Positions 1 through 9,698 of a stretch of 9,698 bases of DNA are shown one piece after another. A program made the position numbers and the translations under genes. Origin of the DNA: Polynucleobacter sp. UBA962 (GTDB lineage Bacteria > Pseudomonadota > Gammaproteobacteria > Burkholderiales > Burkholderiaceae). The stretch is from positions 1 through 9,698 of the forward strand of contig DBCI01000060.1 of NCBI GenBank assembly GCA_002292975.1, written 5' to 3'. Under the pieces are notes generated by a model. The model made no database searches and was not told the DNA's origin. It was given only the letters and a program-made list of their open reading frames with translations. Position 1 is the first letter of the stretch, and each line of letters opens with the position of its first letter.

Positions 1-24
1 GTCGTTGCGAAGATTTTGGCGTAA
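1..24 (+). CDS. tuf: Elongation factor Tu, C-terminal end only (partial)
   Basis: Reading from base 1, the first 24 bases give Val-Val-Ala-Lys-Ile-Leu-Ala followed by TAA. This matches the conserved end of bacterial EF-Tu (usually ...GAGVVAKI plus one to three residues). EF-Tu is the GTPase that delivers aminoacyl-tRNA to the ribosome. In many betaproteobacteria one tuf copy lies directly upstream of tRNA-Trp and secE, which is the arrangement seen here. Only seven residues are visible, so the call rests on the short match plus gene order. Ten bases after the stop codon the tRNA begins, so read-through transcription from tuf into the tRNA is likely. Confidence 0.8.
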   Translation, partial: VVAKILA

Positions 25-33
25 GAAAGATTT

Positions 34-109
34 AGGGGCGTAGCTCAATTGGCAGAGCGTTGGTCTCCAAAACCAAAGGTTGGGGGTTCGATGCCCTCCG
101 CCCCTGCCA
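34..109 (+). tRNA. tRNA-Trp (anticodon CCA)
   Basis: A complete 76-nt cloverleaf can be drawn. The acceptor stem is AGGGGCG (34-40) with CGCCCCT (99-105). The D stem is GCTC (43-46) with GAGC (55-58). The anticodon stem is TTGGT (60-64) with ACCAA (72-76), closing the loop CTCCAAA with anticodon CCA at 67-69. The T stem is 82-86 with 94-98, containing one G-T pair, and the T loop is TTCGATG. The discriminator is G106, and CCA is encoded at 107-109. The sequence closely resembles E. coli tRNA-Trp. No promoter is evident in the 9 bases between the tuf stop and the tRNA, so it is probably processed from a tuf transcript. Seven T residues follow at 113-119. Confidence 0.97.
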
Positions 110-135
110 GCATTTTTTTGTAAGAAGATTGGTAC

Positions 136-513
136 ATGTCACAACAAACTATTGAAAACTCGGAACAGAAATCTAGCTGGGTAAGCTTGCTTGCTGTGGC
201 AATTGTGATCGGTGCGTTAGTTGTTTATTACACACTGATCGATCAGGCATATTGGGTTCGCCTCGGTGCGTTATTTGGCGGTATCATTTTGGCCATAATC
301 ATCGTTGCCTTGTCCGCAGATGGTCGGCGCTTTATTGCCTATAGTAAAGATTCTTTAGTAGAGGTAAAGAAGGTTGTCTGGCCCACTCGTAAAGAATCGA
401 CCAGGATGACTTTGGTAGTTTTTGGTTTTGTGGTCATCATGGCCCTATTTTTATGGCTAGTCGACAAATTGGTCGAATGGTTAGTGTTCTCGATCTTTTT
501 AGGCTGGAAGTGA
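136..513 (+). CDS. secE: Protein translocase subunit SecE
   Basis: SecE is the small clamp subunit of the SecYEG channel in the inner membrane; it holds the two halves of SecY together. The 125-residue length matches E. coli SecE (127). Hydrophobic segments at about residues 16-35, 42-60 and 91-119 fit the three-helix gammaproteobacterial/betaproteobacterial form. The cytoplasmic amphipathic helix (about 62-80) leads into the family hallmark VVWPTRKE (80-87) just before the last membrane helix. The ATG at 136 is preceded by a modest purine stretch AAGAAG at 122-127. The gene starts 26 nt after tRNA-Trp and ends 6 nt before nusG, so secE-nusG form an operon as in most proteobacteria. No clear promoter is visible in the short gap upstream. 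Confidence 0.97.
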   Translation: MSQQTIENSEQKSSWVSLLAVAIVIGALVVYYTLIDQAYWVRLGALFGGIILAIIIVALSADGRRFIAYSKDSLVEVKKVVWPTRKESTRMTLVVFGFVVIMALFLWLVDKLVEWLVFSIFLGWK

Positions 514-519
514 GTAATC

Positions 520-1092
520 ATGGTTGATGCAGATATGGTTTCCAACCCACAAGCTACTGGCAATATGCGCTGGTATGTAATCCACGCCTATTCGGGTATG
601 GAAAAAAGCGTAAAAAAGGGACTTGAAGAACGCATCGCTCGGTCTGAAATGGCCGATAAGTTTGGTCGAATTTTGGTTCCATCTGAGGAAGTGGTTGAGA
701 TTAAGTCTGGTCAAAAGTCTGTTTCAGAAAGACGTTTTTTCCCAGGATATGTCCTTATAGAGATGGAAATGACCGATGAGACCTGGCATTTGGTTAAAAA
801 CACCCCCAAAGTAACTGGTTTTGTAGGCGGCGTACGCAATCGTCCTTCCCCGATTTCAACTGCAGAGGTCAGTAAAATCATGGATCAGATGCAGGCGGGG
901 GTTGATAAACCGAAGCCCAAGACCCTCTTTGAGGTGGGTGAGATGGTTCGCGTGAAGGAAGGCCCTTTTACAGACTTCAATGGCAACGTTGAGGAAGTCA
1001 ACTATGAGAAGTCAAAAATACGCGTTTCTGTTACAATTTTCGGTCGCGGTACGCCAGTTGAGCTTGAGTTTGGCCAAGTGGAGAAAATGTAA
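520..1092 (+). CDS. nusG: Transcription termination/antitermination factor NusG
   Basis: NusG binds the clamp of elongating RNA polymerase through its N-terminal NGN domain. Its KOW domain contacts Rho or ribosomal protein S10, coupling transcription to termination or translation. The 190-residue product has the NGN domain at about residues 17-115, starting with [14 protein letters not shown] and including the conserved [12 protein letters not shown] (71-82). A short linker precedes the KOW domain at about 138-190, with the [10 protein letters not shown] segment. The ATG at 520 is chosen because GGAAG at 506-510, inside the end of secE, lies 9 nt upstream. In-frame ATGs at 535 and 565 would also keep the NGN core, so the first 5-15 residues are less certain. 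Translation is probably coupled to secE. Confidence 0.97.
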   Translation: MVDADMVSNPQATGNMRWYVIHAYSGMEKSVKKGLEERIARSEMADKFGRILVPSEEVVEIKSGQKSVSERRFFPGYVLIEMEMTDETWHLVKNTPKVTGFVGGVRNRPSPISTAEVSKIMDQMQAGVDKPKPKTLFEVGEMVRVKEGPFTDFNGNVEEVNYEKSKIRVSVTIFGRGTPVELEFGQVEKM

Positions 1093-1207
1093 GGATTTGA
1101 AGTTTTAAGTGGTTAAAGAGGAGCGGAGCTAGATAACGCCAATTCTAGTGAAGCGTTTACTCAACGGCGGTTAGCTCAATAGACTAACGCGCTTTTTTGG
1201 AGCAAGT
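1093..1207 (+). promoter_or_regulatory. nusG-rplK leader, candidate L1 autoregulatory region
   Basis: This 115-nt non-coding gap holds several short inverted repeats. CTAGA (1129-1133) pairs with TCTAG (1144-1148) around a 10-nt loop. Below that stem a 3x3 purine internal loop and two more pairs (G1123-C1124 with G1153-C1154) are possible. AACGC (1135-1139) could instead pair with GCGTT (1153-1157), and GCGTT could also pair with AACGC at 1186-1190, so the structures compete. GTTAG (1170-1174) pairs with CTAAC (1184-1188). In E. coli, ribosomal protein L1 represses rplKA by binding the leader just upstream of rplK. The position fits this, but I have not matched the known L1 site base by base. 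No convincing -35/-10 pair is visible. Confidence 0.4.
1170..1198 (+). terminator. Weak terminator-like hairpin plus T6 upstream of rplK
   Basis: GTTAG (1170-1174) and CTAAC (1184-1188) form a 5-bp stem with a 9-nt loop. It can be extended by C1168-G1189 and G1167-C1190 if G1169 bulges. After GC at 1191-1192 comes a run of six T (1193-1198), immediately before the rplK Shine-Dalgarno sequence at 1199. The stem is short and A/T-rich, so strong termination is unlikely. Partial termination or attenuation after nusG is possible. Confidence 0.22.
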
Positions 1208-1639
1208 ATGGCAAAGAAAATTATTGGCTTTATCAAGCTGCAGATACCTGCTGGTAAAGCAAATCCCTCACCACCCGTTGGTCCTGCACTTGGACAGCGC
1301 GGCTTAAATATTATGGAATTCTGTAAGGCGTTTAATGCTCAAACTCAGAGCATGGAACCTGGTCTACCGATTCCGGTTGTCATTACAGCGTTTGCCGATA
1401 AGAGTTTCACTTTTGTGATGAAGACTCCGCCCGCAACGATATTGATCAAGAAGGCAGCCAAAATTGATAAAGGCTCGCCACGTCCCCATACTGATAAGGT
1501 AGGCAAAATTACTCGTGCACAAGCCGAAGAGATTGCTAAGTTAAAAATGCCTGATCTGACGGCTGCTGATTTAGACGCTGCAGTTAGAACCGTTGCTGGT
1601 AGCGCCCGCTCGATGGGCATCACTGTGGAAGGGGTCTAA
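1208..1639 (+). CDS. rplK: 50S ribosomal protein L11
   Basis: L11 binds the GTPase-associated centre of 23S rRNA, next to the L10/L12 stalk. There it supports factor-dependent GTP hydrolysis and is also needed for RelA activation in the stringent response. The 143-residue product matches the usual length (142 in E. coli). The N-terminal domain carries the conserved proline-rich stretch [17 protein letters not shown] (14-30), which includes the prolines tied to thiostrepton sensitivity in other bacteria. The rRNA-binding C-terminal domain ends with the family signature [12 protein letters not shown] (127-138). The ATG has GGAG (1199-1202) 5 nt upstream. The stop is followed 2 nt later by rplA, so the two are co-translated. 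Nothing in the sequence departs from a functional L11. Confidence 0.98.
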   Translation: MAKKIIGFIKLQIPAGKANPSPPVGPALGQRGLNIMEFCKAFNAQTQSMEPGLPIPVVITAFADKSFTFVMKTPPATILIKKAAKIDKGSPRPHTDKVGKITRAQAEEIAKLKMPDLTAADLDAAVRTVAGSARSMGITVEGV

Positions 1640-1641
1640 GC

Positions 1642-2340
1642 ATGCCTAAGATATCTAAACGCGTGAAAACAATTCAGTCCAAAGTGGATCGTAATAAATT
1701 TTATCCATTAGACGACGCATTGGTTCTTGTAAAAGAATGCGCAACTGCTAAGTTTGATGAGTCCATTGATGTTGCAGTTCAGCTTGGTATTGATGCAAAG
1801 AAATCCGATCAGGTGGTTCGTGGCGCAGTTGTTTTGCCTGCGGGTACTGGTAAGCATGTTCGTGTTGCCGTGTTTGCGCAAGGCGAAAAGGCTGAGCAAG
1901 CGAAAGCTGCTGGTGCAGAAATTGTTGGTATGGAAGATTTAGCTGAGCAGATCAAAGGCGGCACAATTAATTTTGATATTTTGATTGCATCGCCTGACAC
2001 CATGAAGATTGTAGGAACTCTGGGGCAAGTATTAGGGCCACGAGGTTTGATGCCTAATCCTAAGGTTGGTACCGTGACTCCTGATGTAGTCACAGCCATT
2101 AAGAATGCAAAGGCTGGTCAAGTGCAGTTCCGTGTCGACAAGGCAGGAATTGTGCATGCATCGATTGGCCGTCGTTCATTTGAGCCAACCGCATTGAAAA
2201 CAAATCTCTTGGCATTGCTTGATGCATTGAACAAAGCCAAGCCAAGCGCATCAAAAGGAATTTATTTAAAGAAGATCGCAGTCAGCAGCACCATGGGTGC
2301 TGGTGTACGGATCGACCAAGCTTCACTGCAAGCGGCGTAA
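1642..2340 (+). CDS. rplA: 50S ribosomal protein L1
   Basis: L1 forms the mobile L1 stalk of the large subunit, which guides deacylated tRNA out of the E site. In E. coli it also represses translation of its own rplK-rplA mRNA. The 232-residue product is close to the E. coli length (234). Domain II lies in the middle, with the hallmark stretch [16 protein letters not shown] at 131-146. Domain I is formed by the N- and C-terminal parts, with the conserved [14 protein letters not shown] at 163-176. The ATG sits 2 nt after the rplK stop. Its ribosome binding site is probably the GGAAGGGG at 1627-1634, inside the rplK end, which implies translational coupling. Confidence 0.98.
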   Translation: MPKISKRVKTIQSKVDRNKFYPLDDALVLVKECATAKFDESIDVAVQLGIDAKKSDQVVRGAVVLPAGTGKHVRVAVFAQGEKAEQAKAAGAEIVGMEDLAEQIKGGTINFDILIASPDTMKIVGTLGQVLGPRGLMPNPKVGTVTPDVVTAIKNAKAGQVQFRVDKAGIVHASIGRRSFEPTALKTNLLALLDALNKAKPSASKGIYLKKIAVSSTMGAGVRIDQASLQAA

Positions 2341-2352
2341 GCCGGTAGTAAA

Positions 2353-2468
2353 AAGAACTTTGGGTCGAGCGCCTTGGCACTCGAACATCAAAGACCGTTG
2401 GTGAACAAAGCGTTGTTAGCAGAGTTCTTAATGATTACGAAAGTAATGACCAGCGTAGATGGCGACCC
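2353..2468 (+). promoter_or_regulatory. Ribosomal protein L10 leader (autoregulatory mRNA element)
   Basis: In E. coli and relatives, the L10-L12 complex binds this mRNA structure upstream of rplJ and represses rplJL translation. The visible structure is a three-way junction. A closing stem pairs AAGAA (2353-2357) with TTCTT (2425-2429). Arm one pairs CTTTG (2358-2362) with CAAAG (2389-2393), then TCGAG (2365-2369) with CTCGA (2380-2384), topped by GC-CTTG-GC. Arm two pairs AACAA (2404-2408) with TTGTT (2413-2417) around AGCG. Between the arms is the GACCGTTGGTG segment (2393-2403), which I recognise as typical of this leader family, as is GTAGATGGCGACCC at 2455-2468. The location directly before rplJ agrees. 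The exact outer limits are uncertain. Confidence 0.85.
2434..2447 (+). other. GNRA-capped hairpin in the rplJ leader
   Basis: ATTAC (2434-2438) and GTAAT (2443-2447) form a perfect 5-bp stem closed by a GAAA tetraloop. It sits 4 nt after the closing stem of the L10 leader and directly before the long-range helix that starts at 2449. GAAA loops are stable and often make tertiary contacts, so this may help fold the leader. That role is inference. Confidence 0.55.
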
Positions 2469-2543
2469 TGTCAGGATATTTCGGGAGCATCCCGTGATAA
2501 ACGAATCAGACGCTGGTGTGTAACCCCGGTTGGCAACAATCGG
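2449..2543 (+). other. Distal structured part of the rplJ leader
   Basis: A perfect 8-bp long-range helix pairs ACCAGCGT (2449-2456) with ACGCTGGT (2510-2517). It encloses a hairpin CGGGA (2482-2486) with TCCCG (2490-2494) and the small CCT/AGG inverted repeat around 2467-2474. Downstream, CCGGTT (2526-2531) pairs with AATCGG (2538-2543), with one G-T pair, around the loop GGCAAC. That hairpin ends 6 nt before the rplJ ribosome binding site at 2550. The first bases overlap the conserved end of the L10 leader, so the two probably fold as one unit. Whether this part has a regulatory role is unknown. Confidence 0.5.
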
Positions 2544-2549
2544 ATTATG

Positions 2550-2555
2550 AAGGAG
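2550..2555 (+). promoter_or_regulatory. rplJ ribosome binding site deciding a GTG start
   Basis: AAGGAG lies 7 nt before the GTG codon at 2563 and fixes this non-ATG start. The next in-frame Met codons lie deep in the conserved domain. It is also the expected end target of L10-leader translational repression. Confidence 0.85.
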
Positions 2556-2562
2556 TTAAACC

Positions 2563-3156
2563 GTGCCTTTGAATGTTGAAGACAAAAAAGCAATTGTGGC
2601 TGATGTCGGCGCTCAATTGGCTGCGGCTCAAACAGTTGTTCTAGCTGAGTATCGCGGTATACCCGTGGGTCAGCTCACTGCTTTGCGTGCCAGTGCACGT
2701 TCGCAGGGTGTGTATCTTCGTGTTTTGAAGAACACTCTTGCGCGACGCGCAGCGCAAGGTACACCGTTTGAGCAACTTGGCGACTCGATGGTTGGTCCAT
2801 TGATTTACGGAATTTCTGCTGACCCCGTTGCTTCGGCAAAGGTGCTTCATCAGTTTTCTAAAGGACAAGATCAGCTAGTCATTAAGGCAGGCTTTTATAA
2901 CGGCAAAGTACTTGATGTTAATGCGGTTAAGGCATTGGCAACTATTCCGTCACGCGATGAATTGCTCTCGATGTTATTGGGAGTAATGAAGGCGCCTGTG
3001 TCGGCAATGGCCCGTGTTCTTGGCGCAGTGGCAGAGCAAAAAGCAAGCGGTGCACCAGCAGCTGCTGTTGCCCCCGTTGCCCCAGAGCCTGCCGCTGAGC
3101 CAGCCCCAGAAGCTAGTGCTACGCCCGAGCAAGACAACCCAACTCCTGCTGCGTAA
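2563..3156 (+). CDS. rplJ: 50S ribosomal protein L10
   Basis: L10 anchors the L7/L12 dimers to the 23S rRNA, forming the stalk base that recruits translation factors. In complex with L12 it also represses its own mRNA. The N-terminal rRNA-binding domain spans about residues 1-130, with [16 protein letters not shown] (27-42) and [10 protein letters not shown] (54-63) as recognisable motifs. The C-terminal L12-binding helix region covers about 131-160. From residue 161 a 37-residue tail follows with 14 Ala, 9 Pro and 4 Glu, bringing the length to 197 against 165 in E. coli. The GTG start at 2563 is supported by AAGGAG (2550-2555) 7 nt upstream and by the typical [12 protein letters not shown] beginning. 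rplL follows after 40 nt. Confidence 0.97.
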   Translation: MPLNVEDKKAIVADVGAQLAAAQTVVLAEYRGIPVGQLTALRASARSQGVYLRVLKNTLARRAAQGTPFEQLGDSMVGPLIYGISADPVASAKVLHQFSKGQDQLVIKAGFYNGKVLDVNAVKALATIPSRDELLSMLLGVMKAPVSAMARVLGAVAEQKASGAPAAAVAPVAPEPAAEPAPEASATPEQDNPTPAA

Positions 3157-3196
3157 GTGAGCACAGGATTAATTAATACAGTTTTAGGAGCTAAAA

Positions 3197-3574
3197 ATGG
3201 CAATTACCAAAGATGAAATTATTGAAGCAGTAGGCAATATGTCTGTAATGGATTTGAATGATCTCGTGAAGGCATTCGAAGAGAAGTTTGGCGTATCCGC
3301 AGCAGCAATGGCTGTTGCTGGTCCTGCAGGCGGTGGCGCGGGAGCGGCTGCTGTAGAAGAAAAAACCGAGTTCACAGTGAACTTGCTCGAAGCTGGAGCT
3401 AACAAAGTTGGTGTGATTAAAGCGGTTCGCGAAATCACTGGTCTTGGTTTGAAAGAAGCTAAAGACTTAGTCGATGGCGCACCAAAACCAATCAAAGAAG
3501 CTGTAGATAAGAAGACTGCTGAAGAAGCTAAGAAAAAGCTTGAAGACGCAGGCGCTAAAGCCGAAATGAAGTAA
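3197..3574 (+). CDS. rplL: 50S ribosomal protein L7/L12
   Basis: L7/L12 is the multicopy acidic stalk protein that contacts EF-Tu, EF-G, IF2 and release factors and stimulates their GTPase activity. The 125-residue product shows the standard layout. The N-terminal dimerization and L10-binding helices are at about 1-33. The flexible Ala/Gly-rich hinge is at 34-53. The globular factor-binding domain is at about 55-125, with the conserved helix [20 protein letters not shown] at 69-88. The ATG has AGGAG (3186-3190) 6 nt upstream. This strong site fits the need for several L12 copies per ribosome. The gene is cotranscribed with rplJ and, through the spacer that follows, probably with rpoBC. Confidence 0.98.
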   Translation: MAITKDEIIEAVGNMSVMDLNDLVKAFEEKFGVSAAAMAVAGPAGGGAGAAAVEEKTEFTVNLLEAGANKVGVIKAVREITGLGLKEAKDLVDGAPKPIKEAVDKKTAEEAKKKLEDAGAKAEMK

Positions 3575-3605
3575 TTGAGATAAAGAGGGCTTTTGGCCCT
3601 CTCTC

Positions 3606-3629
3606 GGTTTGATCCTCAGTGGTCAAACC
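3606..3629 (+). repeat. Competing hairpin in the rplL-rpoB spacer
   Basis: GGTTTGATC (3606-3614) pairs with GGTCAAACC (3621-3629): nine pairs, one of them G-T, around the 6-nt loop CTCAGT. During transcription it would form first, then could be displaced by the longer stem 3624-3674, which shares bases 3624-3629. A T-rich but interrupted stretch follows at 3640-3653. Confidence 0.55.
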
Positions 3630-3674
3630 AGATCTCATATTTACTTTTACTTTGTAATTCTGAAATCTGGTTTG
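3624..3674 (+). repeat. Long imperfect inverted repeat, candidate RNase III site
   Basis: Bases 3624-3644 pair with 3654-3674 over 21 positions with 18 Watson-Crick pairs and three single mismatches (3634/3664, 3638/3660, 3640/3658). The outer ten pairs, CAAACCAGAT with ATCTGGTTTG, are perfect. The loop is 9 nt. It resembles the double-stranded substrates cut by RNase III, and E. coli has such a site in the same spacer. Six bases, 3624-3629, are also needed by the neighbouring hairpin 3606-3629, so the two cannot form together. Confidence 0.6.
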
Positions 3675-3791
3675 CCTTCTGATACGACTGCAGAAGACAA
3701 GTTTGGTCGGGCATAACAATACGCATTGTTCTGCTGTCCGCCAGTGGTTGGTAGAGGCCAACCGCCAAATCTTTGCTCAGTCGCTGCCATC

Positions 3792-3795
3792 GGAG
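3792..3795 (+). promoter_or_regulatory. rpoB ribosome binding site deciding the start
   Basis: GGAG lies 5 nt before the ATG at 3801. The reading frame stays open upstream to an ATG at 3726. That extension lacks a ribosome binding site, lies across the hairpin at 3744-3765 and reads as 25 residues unlike any RpoB start. The family begins [13 protein letters not shown], which the 3801 start gives. Confidence 0.85.
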
Positions 3796-3800
3796 ATGAA

Positions 3801-9698
<5,898 letters not shown>

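Larger units (their letters stand above)
3575..3800 (+). promoter_or_regulatory. rplL-rpoB spacer, structured mRNA processing/attenuation region
   Basis: This 226-nt spacer shows no protein gene and no convincing promoter, but carries a string of inverted repeats. AGAGGGC (3584-3590) pairs with GCCCTCT (3596-3602). GGTTTGATC (3606-3614) pairs with GGTCAAACC (3621-3629). A long imperfect stem pairs 3624-3644 with 3654-3674. CTTCTG (3676-3681) pairs with CAGAAG (3691-3696). AACAAT (3715-3720) pairs with ATTGTT (3725-3730). GTGGTTGG (3744-3751) pairs with CCAACCGC (3758-3765). In E. coli the corresponding spacer holds an attenuator and an RNase III cut site that reduce rpoBC expression relative to rplJL. 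The analogy here is positional and structural. No stem is followed by a clean T-run. Confidence 0.6.

Noticed and set aside
110..120. T7 run after tRNA-Trp as an intrinsic terminator
   Set aside because: There is no separate GC stem directly before it beyond the tRNA acceptor stem, and secE follows in 16 nt without a visible promoter. Read-through seems more likely.
1097..1135. Possible promoter upstream of rplK (TTGAAG at 1097 with TAGATA at 1130)
   Set aside because: The spacer would be 27 nt, far outside 16-18, and no better pair is visible.
1165..1192. tRNA-like 5' end in the rplK leader, sharing TAGCTCAAT with the D-arm of tRNA-Trp (41-49 and 1172-1180)
   Set aside because: No acceptor, anticodon or T arm follows, and the bases are better used in the GTTAG/CTAAC hairpin. 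A 9-base match is weak evidence for a tRNA relic.
2372..2375. CCTT in the apical part of the L10 leader arm as an anti-Shine-Dalgarno partner of AAGG at 2550-2553
   Set aside because: Four complementary bases over about 175 nt are expected by chance and two of them are in or next to the arm's own stem.
3555..3761. 68-codon minus-strand open frame across the end of rplL and the spacer
   Set aside because: It runs antisense through rplL and the hairpin region and lacks a ribosome binding site and any recognisable motif.
3726..3800. In-frame N-terminal extension of rpoB by 25 codons
   Set aside because: There is no ribosome binding site before 3726, the stretch covers a stable hairpin, and it does not resemble RpoB. 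The start at 3801 gives the family's standard N terminus with GGAG 5 nt upstream.

Overview
This is the core translation/transcription gene cluster of a betaproteobacterium: end of tuf, tRNA-Trp, secE, nusG, rplK, rplA, rplJ, rplL, rpoB and the first part of rpoC, all on the + strand. The order tuf / tRNA-Trp / secE, a 1366-residue RpoB and moderate G+C point to Burkholderiales. A Polynucleobacter-like freshwater organism is my best guess, but this rests on overall impression and not on a search.

Layout. Positions 1-24 encode the last seven residues of EF-Tu. tRNA-Trp (CCA anticodon) follows at 34-109. secE and nusG (136-1092) are 6 nt apart and encode a translocon subunit and a transcription elongation factor. 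A 115-nt structured leader precedes rplK and rplA (1208-2340), which are separated by 2 nt. A 222-nt leader with the architecture of the ribosomal protein L10 autoregulatory element precedes rplJ and rplL (2563-3574). A 226-nt spacer packed with inverted repeats separates rplL from rpoB (3801-7901). rpoC starts 1 nt after rpoB and runs off the end of the window.

How it works together. L11, L1, L10 and L7/L12 build the L1 stalk, the GTPase-associated centre and the L12 stalk of the 50S subunit, which recruits factors such as EF-Tu. NusG binds the RNA polymerase whose beta and beta' subunits are encoded downstream. SecE anchors the SecYEG channel. In the known systems, L1 and L10(L12)n repress their own mRNAs through leader sites, and the rplL-rpoB junction lowers polymerase expression relative to the ribosomal proteins. 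The three long spacers here are in the right places for these controls.

The coding genes are intact and ordinary. No mobile element, CRISPR array, defence gene or unknown protein gene is visible. The only structure worth a second look lies in the three non-coding leaders, above all the rplL-rpoB spacer, and in an Ala/Pro-rich tail on L10. I do not see a new biological system here.
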